A stretch of 64,000 nucleotides of DNA from Phlebotomus papatasi (GCF_024763615.1 NW_026604975.1:17387-81386); one strand, 5' to 3'. Counted from the stretch's first letter, positions 39,401-52,903 are shown. Translations and numbers: made by a program. The notes: generated from the letters alone by a model not told the origin.

Positions 39401-41830
39401 TGCAAATATTACATGATAATTCATTAACAATCTTAATTCTCTAATTAATTTAAATTCATTAACAAACCATTTAAGAAGGAGAAATACATTCTAGAATTTA
39501 TTTATTATTCAATGAATGATTTGATAGAACTGCATTTCATCGAGATTTATTTTGAGAAAATGATATTAAGTGGCATAAAACAATTGCCACGAAGAAAAGG
39601 GGTATTTAAACCTTAAGCATATAATTCATGCGAGAAATCATTTTATTCTAACCCAAATATTTAGAGTGAAGATTAAGGATTTACTTGGGGTATTAATTAT
39701 GCATATTAATTATGCAAATATTACATGATAATTCATTAACAATCTTCATTCTCTAATTAATTTAAATTCTTTAACAAACCATTTAAGAATGAGAAATACA
39801 TTTTAGAATGCATTTATTTTTCAAGGAATGATTTGATAGAACTGCATTTCATCGAGATTTATTTTGAGAAAATGATATTAAGTGGCATAAAACAATTGCC
39901 ACAAAGAATAGGGATATTTAAACCTTAAGCATATAATTCATGCGAGAAATCATTTTATTCTAACCCAAATATTTAGAGTGAAGATTAAGGATTTACTTGG
40001 GGTATTAATTATGCATATTAATTATGCAAATATTACATGATAATTCATTAACAATCTTCATTCTCTAATTAATTTAAATTCTTTAACAAATCATTTAAGA
40101 AGGAGAAATACATTCTAGAATTTATTTATTATTCAAGGAATGATTTGATAGAACTGCATTTCATTGAGATTTATTTTGAGAAAATGATATTAAGTGGCAT
40201 AAAACAATTGCCACGAAGAAAAGGGGTATTTAAACCTTAAGCATATAATTCATGCGAGAAATCATTTTATTCTAACCCAAATATTTAGAGTGAAGATTAA
40301 GGATTTACTTGGGGTATTAATTATGCATATTAATTATGCAAATATTACATGATAATTCATTAACAATCTTAATTCTCTAATTAATTTAAATTCATTAACA
40401 AACCATTTAAGAAGGAGAAATACATTTTAGAATGCATTTATTTTTCAATGAACGATTTTATAGAACTGCATTTCGTCTAGATTTATTTTGAAAAAATGAT
40501 ATTAAGTGGCATAAAACAATTGCCACAAAGAATAGGGATATTTAAACCTTAAGCATATAATTCATGCGAGAAATCATTTTATTCTAACCCAAATATTTAG
40601 AGTGAAGATTAAGGATTTACTTGGGGTATTAATTATGCATATTAATTATGCAAATATTACATAATAATTCATTAACAATCTTAATTCTCTAATTAATTTA
40701 AATTCATTAACAAACCATTTAAGAAGGAGAAATACATTTTAGAATGCATTTATTTTTCAATGAACGATTTTATAGAACTGCATTTCGTCTAGATTTATTT
40801 TGAAAAAATGATATTAAGTGACATAAAACAATTGCCACAAAGAATAGGGATATTTAAACCTTAAGCATATAATTCATGCGAGAAATCATTTTATTCTAAC
40901 CCAAATATTTAGAGTGAAGATTAAGGATTTACTTGGGGTATTAATTATGCATATTAATTATGCAAATATTACATGATAATTCATTAACAATCTTCATTCT
41001 CTAATTAATTTAAATTCATTAACAAATCATTTAAGAAGGAGAAATACATTCTAGAATTTATTTATTATTCAAGGAATGATTTGATAGAACTGCATTTCAT
41101 CGAGATTTATTTTGAGAAAATGATATTAAGTGGCATAAAACAATTGCCACGAAGAAAAGGGGTATTTAAACCTTAAGCATATAATTCATGCGAGAAATCA
41201 TTTTATTCTAACCCAAATATTTAGAGTGAAGATTAAGGATTTACTTGGGGTATTAATTATGCATATTAATTATGCAAATATTACATGATAATTCATTAAC
41301 AATCTTAATTCTCTAATTAATTTAAATTCATTAACAAACCATTTAAGAAGGAGAAATACATTTTAGAATGCATTTATTTTTCAATGAACGATTTTATAGA
41401 ACTGCATTTCGTCTAGATTTATTTTGAAAAAATGATATTAAGTGGCATAAAACAATTGCCACGAAGAAAAGGGGTATTTAAACCTTAAGCATATAATTCA
41501 TGCGAGAAATCATTTTATTCTAACCCAAATATTTAGAGTGAAGATTAAGGATTTACTTGGGGTATTAATTATGCAAAAATTACATGATAATTCATTAACA
41601 ATCTTAATTCTCTAATTAATTTAAATTCATTAACAAACCATTTAAGAAGGAGAAATACATTTTAGAATGCATTTATTTTTCAATGAACGATTTGATAGAA
41701 CTGCATTTCGTCTAGATTTATTTTGAAAAAATGATATTAAGTAGCATAAAACAATTGCCACAAAGAATAGGGATATTTAAACCTTAAGCATATAATTCAT
41801 GCGAGAAATCATTTTATTCTAACCCAAATA
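9447..41830 (+). repeat. 312-bp satellite array, left block (about 104 units)
   Basis: Tandem head-to-tail units have a period of 311-312 bp (unit starts at 9447, 9758, 10070, 10382, 10694). Each contains CTTAAGCATATAATTCATGC, a 13-bp internal direct duplication around ATTAATTATGCAT, an octamer ATGCAAAT and a short dyad GTGGCA-N9-TGCCAC. A 299-bp variant lacking one 13-bp copy recurs (near 12020, 16690, 31030, 32895, 35370). Units differ by a few per cent, with two main haplotypes (ending GGGATATTTAAAC or GGGGTATTTAAAC; with CATCGAG or CGTCTAG). There is no open frame of useful length. The array starts exactly at the element terminus. Confidence 0.97.
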
Positions 41831-43642
41831 TTAGGTGAGATTCTTAACAATCTCACCTACTATAATCCTAACAAAATTTCATGTCCTCCGATCGCGCTCA
41901 AACTTGGCCAAAATGTGTTTCGCCACTTCCTGATCACGAATATATGGGGGGCTAAGTTACGTTCCCGGCCGGCCGGCCGCTCTTTGGAGCTTAATAGCTC
42001 CTAAACTAAAAAAGATATCGACTTGCGGTTTTCGGCAAAGGTTAAATATCGCATGAAAATTGCAACATGGTGCATTGACCCCCCACCCCCCACCCCTCCT
42101 TCCGCCATTTTGAAGACCCCCCTTTTTTTGTTTTCTCAATAGCTCCGGCCCTATGGCATCGAGCGGGCTCAAATTTTAGTATGTTATAGCTGGGCCTTAG
42201 AGCTTTCCATCAATACCAAACTTAAGGTCCCCCGACCCCCCTGACCTGAGCTATAAGGGTCCAAAAAAATTTTCTTAAAATGGCCATAACTCCGGTTCTA
42301 ATTGTCAGAATTTAAAAAATGAGGGCTTTTTGGAAAGCTCTCGTGAAATGCCACTTCCTCTTCTAACATCGCAAGTTCATAAAACCACCGCTAGGGGCGC
42401 TATTATTAAAAAGAAAATTTTTAAATCTTAAAAGTTAAATAACTCAAAAATTCCTTATGCGATCGGGCTGAAATTTTAGTATGTTGTAGCCGTTGATTAT
42501 ACCTATCAAACAAAAAAAACCTTAAGTCGATCCATAACCCCTGACCCGAGCTATAAGTGGTCAAAGTTCGAACATTGACCGGCCTCTATCTCCGGTTCTA
42601 ATTAACATAGCGACCTAAATTTTACCTTTTTGGTTTCGTCTCGATGAGCACTTTCAGATGGAAGTTCAAAAAGTCACCACAGGTGGCGCTGTGATAGCGT
42701 CAAAATTCATCGAAATTCAAAGTCACTTTTCTCAAAAACGGCATTGTGCAAGTTAATCAAATTTTAGTATGTTGTAGTCCAGTCTAGGACGTTTCCAAAA
42801 TAGTGCGTATGTGCGCTGTGGTTTCAATAGAACCGGAGATATGAGGGGTCAAAGTTCACGAAATTCAAAAAATCATATCTCCGGTTCTATGTGACCGATT
42901 TTGATGAATGAGGGCTTCAACGAAAGATCTCACCAAATGCAACAACTTTCTAGAATTTTTGAACTTCGTGGGACAAACACCAGGGGCGCCACAGTCGAAA
43001 AACCAATTTCAATATCACATAACCTCAATTATCTCGACTGTCGCTAAACCGATTTTGATGATTACTTCGACACAATTGTAGAACACATTTGTCTCTACAT
43101 TTCGTCCATACATCATTTTCCACTCAGACTACGCTATCACTCCGATTTTGCCGTTTAAGTGTGAAAAAAATGCTTTTCTCATAAAAACGCTTTGAAATCA
43201 CTCAGATGCCAATTTGACTGCCTCTACTCCACCAAGACACTTAAAATAGGGGTTTAAATGGAAAGTCCCGCAAAATACAACAATTCTTTGATATAGTTGA
43301 AGTTCAACAAATGATTACTTGGGGAACTCTGGATGAAAAAACGAGTTAAGAAACAAAAAACCTCGATTATCTTGGCTTCTGAGTAATCGATGAGTTCAAG
43401 TTCTACGGCAAAATTATAGGGAACATTCTGGTCTACATTTCACCCATATAACACTTTTCTGTCAGTTCATCCAAATCCTTGATATTTTGGTTGAAATACA
43501 AAATTTGTATAATTTCACGAATTTGATTCAAGATAACTGAATGGCGTCTCCCTACTTCAGCTCCAAATCGAATTTGCATGCACTCCGAGTTAGCTCACGT
43601 TAAGAATCTCACCTACATAAGCCGGTTAGGATTATCTGTCCC
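41831..43642. mobile_element. 1.8-kb non-coding insertion in the satellite
   Basis: The satellite reads ...AACCCAAATA|TTTAGAGTG... and is split here with no obvious target duplication. The left end has TAGGTGAGATTCTTAAC (41832-41848), whose first 11 bases also form a hairpin with AATCTCACCTA (41849-41859), then ATAATCCTAAC (41862-41872). The right end has the inverse of both: GTTAAGAATCTCACCTA (43599-43615) and GTTAGGATTAT (43625-43635). Inside are three or more degenerate copies of a unit near 295 bp (AATTTTAGTATGTTRTAG at 42174, 42473 and 42762; CTCCGGTTCTA at 42290, 42590 and 42880). No credible coding frame. Asymmetric inverted ends, a terminal hairpin and lack of a target duplication would suit a Helentron/Helitron2-type non-autonomous element, but this is unproven. 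Confidence 0.75.
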
Positions 43643-46600
43643 TTTAGAGTGAAGATTAAGGATTTACTTGGGGTATTAATTATGCATATTAATTATGCAA
43701 ATATTACATGATAATTCATTAACCAACTTCATTCTCTAATTAATTTAAATTCTTTAACAAACCATTTAAGAAGGAGAAATACATTCTAGAATTTATTTAT
43801 TATTCAAGGAATGATTTGATAGAACTGCATTTCATCGAGATTTATTTTGAGAAAATGATATTAAGTGGCATAAAACAATTGCCACGAAGAAAAGGGGTAT
43901 TTAAACCTTAAGCATATAATTCATGCGAGAAATCATTTTATTCTAACCCAAATATTTAGAGTGAAGATTAAGGATTTACTTGGGGTATTAATTATACATA
44001 TTAATTATGCAAATATTACATGATAATTCATTAACAATCTTCATTCTCTAATTAATTTAAATTCTTTAACAAACCATTTAAGAAGGAGAAATACATTCTA
44101 GAATTTATTTATTATTCAAGGAATGATTTGATAGAACTGCATTTCATCGAGATTTATTTTGAGAAAATGATATTAAGTGGCATAAAACAATTGCCACGAA
44201 GAAAAGGGGTATTTAAACCTTAAGCATATAATTCATGCGAGAAATCATTTTATTCTAACCCAAATATTTAGAATGAAGATTAAGGATTTACTTGGGGTAT
44301 TAATTATGCATATTAATTATGCAAATATTACATGATAATTCATTAACAATCTTCATTCTCTAATTAATTTAAATTCTTTAACAAACCATTTAAGAAGGAG
44401 AAATACATTCTAGAATTTATTTATTATTCAAGGAATGATTTTATAGAACTGCCTTTCGTCGATTTATTTTGAGAAAATGATATTAAGTGGCATAAAACAA
44501 TTGCCACAAAGAATAGGGATATTTAAACCTTAAGCATATAATTCATGCGAGAAATCATTTTATTCTAACCCAAATATTTAGAGTGAAGATTAAGGATTTA
44601 CTTGGGGTATTAATTATGCATATTAATTATGCAAATATTACATGATAATTCATTAACCAACTTCATTCTCTAATTAATTTAAATTCTTTAACAAACCATT
44701 TAAGAAGGAGAAATACATTCTAGAATTTATTTATTATTCAATGAATGATTTGATAGAACTGCATTTCATCGAGATTTATTTTGAGAAAATGATATTAAGT
44801 GGCATAAAACAATTGCCACGAAGAAAGGGGGTATTTAAACCTTAAGCATATAATTCATGCGAGAAATCATTTTATTCTAACCCAAATATTTAGAGTGAAG
44901 ATTAAGGATTTACTTGGGGTATTAATTATGCATATTAATTATGCAAATATTACATGATAATTCATTAACAATCTTCATTCTCTAATTAATTTAAATTCTT
45001 TAACAAACCATTTAAGAAGGAGAAATACATTCTAGAATTTATTTATTATTCAAGGAATGATTTGATAGAACTGCATTTCATCGAGATTTATTTTGAGAAA
45101 ATGATATTAAGTGGCATAAAACAATTGCCACAAAGAATAGGGATATTTAAACCTCAAGCATATAATTCATGCAAAAAGGCATTTTATTCTAACCCAAATA
45201 TTTAGAGTGAAGATTAAGGATTTACTTGGGATATTAATTGTGCATATTAATTATGCAAATATTACATGATAATTCATTAACAATCTTCATTCTCTAATTA
45301 ATTTAAATTCTTTAACAAACCATTTAAGAAAGAGAAATACATTCTAGAATTTATTTATTATTCAATGAATGATTTGATAGAACTGCATTTCATCGAGATT
45401 TATTTTGAGAATATGATATTAAGTGGCATAAAACAATTGCCACGAAGAAAGGGGGTATTTAAACCTTAAGCATATAATTCATGCGAGAAATCATTTTATT
45501 CTAACCCAAATATTTAGAGTGAAGATTAAGGATTTACTTGGGGTATTAATTATGCATATTAATTATGCAAATATTACATGATAATTCATTAACAATCTTA
45601 ATTCTCTAATTAATTTAAATTCATTAACAAACCATTTAAGAAGGAGAAATACATTTTAGAATGCATTTATTTTTCAATGAACGATTTTATAAAACTGTAT
45701 CTCGTCTAGATTTATTTTGAAACAATGATATTAAGTGGCATAAAAGAATTTCCACAAAGAATAGGGATATTTAAACCTTAAGCATATAATTCATGCGAGA
45801 AATCATTTTATTCTAACCCAAATATTTAGAGTGAAGATTAAGGATTTACTTGGGGTATTAATTATGCAAATATTACATGATAATTCATTAACAATCTTAA
45901 TTCTCTAATTAATTTAAATTCATTAACAAACCATTTAAGAAGGAGAAATACATTTTAGAATGCATTTATTTTTCAATGAACGATTTGATAGAACTGCATT
46001 TCGTCTAGATTTATTTTGAAAAAATGATATTAAGTGGCATAAAACAATTGCCACAAAGAATAGGGATATTTAAACCTTAAGCATATAATTCATGCGAGAA
46101 ATCATTTTATTCTAACCCAAATATTTAGAGTGAAGATTAAGGATTTACTTGGGGTATTAATTATGCATATTAATTATGCAAATATTACATGATAATTCAT
46201 TAACCAACTTCATTCTCTAATTAATTTAAATTCTTTAACAAACCACTTAAGAAAGAGAAATACATTCTAGAATTTATTTATTATTCAAGGAATGATTTGA
46301 TAGAACTGCATTTCATCGAGATTTATTTTGAAAAAATGATATTAAGTGGCATAAAACAATTGCAACGAAGAAAAGGTTTATTTAAACCTTAAGCATATAA
46401 TTCATGCGAGAAATCATTTTATTCTAACCCAAATATTTAGAGTGAAGATTAAGGATTTACTTGGGGTATTAATTATACATATTAATTATGCAAATATTAC
46501 ATGATAATTCATTAACAATCTTCATTCTCTAATTAATTTAAATTCTTTAACAAACCATTTAAGAAGGAGAAATACATTCTAGAATTTATTTATTATTCAA

Positions 46601-49600
46601 GGAATGATTTGATAGAACTGCATTTCATCGAGATTTATTTTGAGAAAATGATATTAAGTGGCATAAAACAATTGCCACGAAGAAAAGGGGTATTTAAACC
46701 TTAAGCATATAATTCATGCGAGAAATCATTTTATTCTAACCCAAATATTTAGAATGAAGATTAAGGATTTACTTGGGGTATTAATTATGCATATTAATTA
46801 TGCAAATATTACATGATAATTCATTAACAATCTTCATTCTCTAATTAATTTAAATTCTTTAACAAACCATTTAAGAAGGAGAAATACATTCTAGAATTTA
46901 TTTATTATTCAATGAATGATTTTATAGAACTGCCTTTCGTCGATTTATTTTGAGAAAATGATATTAAGTGGCATAAAACAATTGCCACAAAGAATAGGGA
47001 TATTTAAACCTTAAGCATATAATTCATGCGAGAAATCATTTTATTCTAACCCAAATATTTAGAGTGAAGATTAAGGATTTACTTGGGGTATTAATTATGC
47101 ATATTAATTATGCAAATATTACATGATAATTCATTAACCAACTTCATTCTCTAATTAATTTAAATTCTTTAACAAACCATTTAAGAAGAAGAAATACATT
47201 CTAGAATTTATTTATTATTCAAGGAATGATTTGATAGAACTGCATTTCATCGAGATTTATTTTGAGAAAATGATATTAAGTGGCATAAAACAATTGCCAC
47301 GAAGAAAAGGGGTATTTAAACCTTAAGCATATAATTCATGCGAGAAATCATTTTATTCTAACCCAAATATTTAGAATGAAGATTAAGGATTTACTTGGGG
47401 TATTAATTATGCATATTAATTATGCAAATATTACATGATAATTCATTAACAATCTTCATTCTCTAATTAATTTAAATTCTTTAACAAACCATTTAAGAAG
47501 GAGAAATACATTCTAGAATTTATTTATTATTCAATGAATGATTTTATAGAACTGCCTTTCGTCGATTTATTTTGAGAAAATGATATTAAGTGGCATAAAA
47601 CAATTGCCACAAAGAATAGGGATATTTAAACCTTAAGCATATAATTCATGCGAGAAATCATTTTATTCTAACCCAAATATTTAGAATGAAGATTAAGGAT
47701 TTACTTGGGGTATTAATTATGCATATTAATTATGCAAATATTACATGATAATTCATTAACAATCTTCATTCTCTAATTAATTTAAATTCTTTAACAAACC
47801 ATTTAAGAAGGAGAAATACATTCTAGAATTTATTTATTATTCAATGAATGATTTTATAGAACTGCCTTTCGTCGATTTATTTTGAGAAAATGATATTAAG
47901 TGGCATAAAACAATTGCCACAAAGAAAAGGGATATTTAAACCTTAAGCATATAATTCATGCGAGAAATCATTTTATTCTAACCCAAATATTTAGAGTGAA
48001 GATTAAGGATTTACTTGGGGTATTAATTATGCATATTAATTATGCAAATATTACATGATAATTCATTAACCAACTTCATTCTCTAATTAATTTAAATTCT
48101 TTAACAAACCATTTAAGAAGGAGAAATACATTCTAGAATTTATTTATTATTCAAGGAATGATTTGATAGAACTGCATTTCATCGAGATTTATTTTGAGAA
48201 AATGATATTAAGTGGCATAAAACAATTGCCACGAAGAAAAGGGGTATTTAAACCTTAAGCATATAATTCATGCGAGAAATCATTTTATTCTAACCCAAAT
48301 ATTTAGAGTGAAGATTAAGGATTTACTTGGGGTATTAATTATGCATATTAATTATGCAAATATTACATGATAATTCATTAACAATCTTCATTCTCTAATT
48401 AATTTAAATTCTTTAACAAACCATTTAAGAAGGAGAAATACATTCTAGAATTTATTTATTATTCAAGGAATGATTTGATAGAACTGCATTTCATCGAGAT
48501 TTATTTTGAGAAAATGATATTACGTAGCATAAAACAATTGCCACGAAGAAAAGGGGTATTTAAACCTTAAGCATATAATTCATGCGAGAAATCATTTTAT
48601 TCTAACCCAAATATTTAGAGTGAAGATTAAGGATTTACTTGGGATATTAATTATGCATATTAATTATGCAAATATTACATGATAATTCATTAACCAACTT
48701 CATTCTCTAATTAATTTAAATTCTTTAACAAACCATTTAAGAAGGAGAAATGCATTCTAGAATTTATTTATTATTCAAGAAATGATTTGATAGAACTGCC
48801 TTTCGTCGATTTATTTTGAGAAAATGATATTAAGTGGCATAAAACAATTGCCACGAAGAAAAGGGGTATTTAAACCTTAAGCATATAATTCATGCGAGAA
48901 ATCATTTTATTCTAACCCAAATATTTAGAGTGAAGATTAAGGATTTACTTGGGGTATTAATTATGCATATTAATAATTATGCAAATATTACATGATAATT
49001 CATTAACCAACTTCATTCTCTAATTAATTTAAATTCTTTAACAAACCATTTAAGAAGGAGAAATACATTCTAGAATTTATTTATTATTCAAGGAATGATT
49101 TAATAGAACTGCATTTCATCGAGATTTATTTTGAGAAAATGATATTAAGTGGCATAAAACAATTGCCACGAAGAAAAGGGGTATTTAAACCTTAAGCATA
49201 TAATTCATGCGAGAAATCATTTTATTCTAACCCAAATATTTAGAGTGAAGATTAAGGATTTACTTGGGGTATTAATTATGCAAATATTACATGATAATTC
49301 ATTAACAATCTTCATTCTCTAATTAATTTAAATTCTTTAACAAACCATTTAAGAAGGAGAAATACATTCTAGAATTTATTTATTATTCAAGGAATGATTT
49401 GATAGAACTGCATTTCATCGAGATTTATTTTGAGAAAATGATATTAAGTGGCATAAAACAATTGCCACGAAGAAAAGGGGTATTTAAACCTTAAGCATAT
49501 AATTCATGCGAGAAATCATTTTATTCTAACCCAAATATTTAGAGTGAAGATTAAGGATTTACTTGGGGTATTAATTATGCATATTAATAATTATGCAAAT

Positions 49601-50372
49601 ATTACATGATAATTCATTAACCAACTTCATTCTCTAATTAATTTAAATTCTTTAACAAACCATTTAAGAAGGAGAAATGCATTCTAGAATTTATTTATTA
49701 TTCAAGAAATGATTTGATAGAACTGCCTTTCGTCGATTTATTTTGAGAAAATGATATTAAGTGGCATAAAACAATTGCCACGAAGAAAAGGGGTATTTAA
49801 ACCTTAAGCATATAATTCATGCGAGAAATCATTTTATTCTAACCCAAATATTTAGAGTGAAGATTAAGGATTTACTTGGGGTATTAATTATGCATATTAA
49901 TAATTATGCAAATATTACATGATAATTCATTAACCAACTTCATTCTCTAATTAATTTAAATTCTTTAACAAACCATTTAAGAAGGAGAAATACATTCTAG
50001 AATTTATTTATTATTCAAGGAATGATTTGATAGAACTGCATTTCATCGAGATTTATTTTGAAAAAATGATATTAAGTGGCATAAAACAATTGCCACAAAG
50101 AATAGGGATATTTAAACCTTAAGCATATAATTCATGCGAGAAATCATTTTATTCTAACCCAGATATTTAGAGTGAAGATTAAGGATTTACTTGGGGTATT
50201 AATTATGCAAATATTACATGATAATTCATTAACCAACTTCATTCTCTAATTAATTTAAATTCATTAACAAACCATTTAAGAAGGAGAAATACATTCTAGA
50301 ATTTATTTATTATTCAAGGAATGATTTGATAGAACTGCATTTCATCGAGATTTATTTTGAGAAAATGATATT
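43643..50372 (+). repeat. 312-bp satellite array, right block (about 21-22 units)
   Basis: The array continues in the same orientation after the insertion, resuming at TTTAGAGTG within the unit. Variants enriched here include a short form CTGCCTTTCGTCGATTT (lacking the GAGA-type spacer), TTAGAATGAAG for TTAGAGTGAAG, ATTATACATATT (43994, 46474), and a +3 variant ATTAATAATTATGC near 48970, 49585 and 49895. The final unit stops mid-unit at GATATT, directly against the terminus of copy 2. Confidence 0.97.
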
Positions 50373-50449
50373 AGTAGTAAGGATTGCGCAGAGTGATGTA
50401 AATAGCATAGTCGCTGATTCAAATGGGCGTGCGCGCAGAATGATGTGGC

Positions 50450-50730
50450 TGACGTCATGATTGCGCACGATGATGTTGGCGACGTCACAGAGGGTGGGGG
50501 CTCTGGTCGATGTGCTACCATCAGGCCAATCCGCTGCTCCCCCCCCCCCCGCCCCCGCTCCCCCCTCCCCGCTCCTCACATTTCTGATTTTTAACTTAAA
50601 TTTTAAGTGAATATGGAGCACAATGATGTGATTGAGCACGATGATGTGATTGAGCACGATGATGTGATTGAGCACTATGATGTGATTGAGCACTATGATG
50701 TTATGGAGCAGAATGCTGTTAGTGACGTCA
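50450..50730. repeat. Left-end subterminal region: C-rich tract and 18-bp tandem repeat
   Basis: Six copies of an 18-bp unit GAGCACRATGATGTGATT lie at 50616-50723. Before it is a C-rich tract (about 50538-50577) with four or more runs of at least four C, able to form a G-quadruplex on the other strand. Two perfect CRE palindromes TGACGTCA flank these (50450-50457, 50723-50730). The core GAGCACRAT is shared with the other end (as ATYGTGCTC), as expected of binding sites for a recombinase acting on both ends. The frame crossing this region is repeat-generated. Confidence 0.65.
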
Positions 50731-50947
50731 CGGAGTTTTAGAGTTTGAATGTAAATCGTTTCAGAGTCCATATTGAACTTTTTGTGAGCTTTGAGACGGC
50801 CATCTTGAACTTTTTAGAACTTTAAACTTTTTGAGATTACGCTTTTTGATGAACATTTTGAATATTTTAAATTAACGGAAATTACTTTGGTGGACTCTTC
50901 CTCATGTAATTTTTTTTCTCCCTATATAATTTATATGAGAAAAGATC

Positions 50948-51021
50948 TGCCATCCATGGGAATTGATCACCAGACCTCTCGGTTGCGAGTCCAGCACCTT
51001 ATCCATTGTGCCATTGTGGCA
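50948..51021 (-). ncRNA. tRNA-like 74-nt sequence (copy 2 left arm)
   Basis: This is the reverse complement of the sequence at 8772-8845 with no difference that I can see, including the TTTT terminator just past the end (plus strand AAAA at 50941-50944). Perfect conservation while flanking arm DNA has diverged suggests constraint or recent conversion. An octamer-like site upstream is less conserved here (GATGCAAATG near 51110). Confidence 0.5.
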
Positions 51022-52681
51022 TGATAGAAGGTTTGTCAGAAGTCTTTCCTATGCAGTAAGCGGGATTCTCTATACTCTCTGGCCTATATGCACTGTCCAA
51101 GTGTGGAAAGATGCAAATGCAATATGAGACCTTTTCGCGCGCTCGAGACCATATGGGAGAGACTATTTGTATGAGTCTTTGTGCGATAATTTGATTCCTT
51201 CAGATGAATGAAGCAACATGGAAAAAATGTCTTGCAGTGCGCAATATAATTGTAAAATTGAGTGGAATTTCGCAATATTCACTAATTTTACTGGCGATAA
51301 GAACTATCAATAATTTTCATTGGTTATTAAACAGCATGATGTTGATGCCGTCATGCAATTTAAACCATTTTCATTGGATATTGATCAATAGATATTGAAA
51401 CGTCATTGAATTGAGATTTGCATGTAAACAGTTTTTTTAAAAGCATGCAACTTTTGAGCTTGCGTATTTCAATATTATTTGAAATATTTAACTTTTTTCT
51501 TTAAATTATAACATAAATTGCCGAAAAATATCTTAATTCTTCACTTACACGATTGTATCTCACATCATTCACATCTCCTGTTGATATGATCAAACGATCA
51601 ATTTTATGCAATTTGTCTAAAAAATATTTTTCATTCAGTTATTTCAGATAAGAAGTGATAAATTTCGTGAAATTTATTGAATTTCTGCTTATTGCAGATG
51701 GTGACTGCCATGAAATTTCAAGAATCTTAGTTTCAGATCCTCAATTTTAAAATAAACAAACTGATGATCAAAGATGTTGCTATGCATTTTTATGCAGTTG
51801 TGCGGGATTATTCGAAATTTGCACTCCTGTATCATGCATAAAATAAAAGCATTAAAAGATGAATGAAAAAAATGTCAATGTGGGCAAAATTTCTTGTCTT
51901 GTGTATGAATCATTTAACTCTCTTGATCGCAAGTGGGAAAGTATGTAAAAAGTGTTAGATTTCTCATAACTTTGTATTACAATGTTCTTTTTCTCTGACA
52001 TTAGAGAATTTTTACAACATTACAGAACAAAATTATTCAAAGTGAATTATGGATTTGTGTTTTCTCTTATTATAATTTAGCAAATATGAAAAAATCTGTA
52101 AATATATGTACAATATTTACCTAAGAATTTGATTATGTGGAGAAATGACAGCAGAGTAAAATAAAATAGAAACCAACTTTTCATACAAAATTGATTTTTA
52201 TGAATGAAATGTTGTATACACTTCTATAATTCGGTACCTGGGATGCTGAATTAACTTATGCATTTTTCATTGATGACTCATTATCAAATTTATGTATATT
52301 TCTGTGACACATATCACGAAATAGAAGATGAAATCCTCTTTCTTTAGTAGAAGATCAATTTTTTTTAAGATGACTCTCAGTAGAATAGGCATAAAAAATA
52401 AAATTCAAGCGATACTCACTAAAATAAAGTCAAACATTTGCGTTCTTACACTGATAAAAGAAATTTAGCTTTGCACTCACTAGCACTTCATCACTGAATA
52501 CTATTAATTTTAGTTCTTGACCGTAAAGCTTCATCCTCCCCTGAATAAATGTTAACAAAATTTTATTTATTATATTGAAAAACAATTTAAAAAAAAGTAA
52601 CTTCACTTGTTATTTAGAAAAATGTTCTGTTTGCCCCTCGCATCCTACCTCTAGACTTTATTCTGAGATATGAACATGACA
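51022..52681. other. Outer left arm of copy 2 without a supported gene
   Basis: Inverted counterpart of 59259-60918, with indels. The short frame seen at 7936-8145 in copy 1 is present here but stopped early (TTTTAA near 51748), so it is not a maintained gene. Nothing else is supported. Confidence 0.4.
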
Positions 52682-52701
52682 TGACATGTCCAAACATGTT
52701 T
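52682..52701 (+). promoter_or_regulatory. p53-family response-element-like site upstream of gene A (copy 2, left arm)
   Basis: TGACATGTCC followed directly by AAACATGTTT matches the RRRCWWGYYY pair at 19 of 20 positions. The second half-site differs from copy 1 (AAAC for GAAC) and still fits the consensus. It lies about 200 bp upstream of the gene A ATG. Confidence 0.4.
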
Positions 52702-52903
52702 CATCGTGTATGAAACAAACATTTTGCATACGTTTGCATAATTTTCTCGGGAAATTTCGTCAGTACGATCAAAAGATCCTAAAATATTTTATAGGAATTT
52801 GAACATTGGAAAAAAAGTCTCATTTGTATCCCTGATTTATTGATGAGTGGAAGACATTTTCTTAGTGAAAAGTGATAAATCACAAAATAACTTATCTGAA
52901 AAT

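Noticed and set aside
9447..41830. CRISPR-like regular spacing
   Set aside because: The whole 312-bp unit repeats with no unique spacers, so it is a tandem satellite.
41957..42172. 71-codon minus-strand frame in the 1.8-kb insertion
   Set aside because: It crosses poly-C runs and degenerate repeat sequence with no conserved domain; the other units of the internal repeat do not keep the frame.
50352..50771. 139-codon minus-strand frame with repeated NHIIVL
   Set aside because: It is the 18-bp tandem repeat read in a frame without stops, running into the satellite; not a protein gene.
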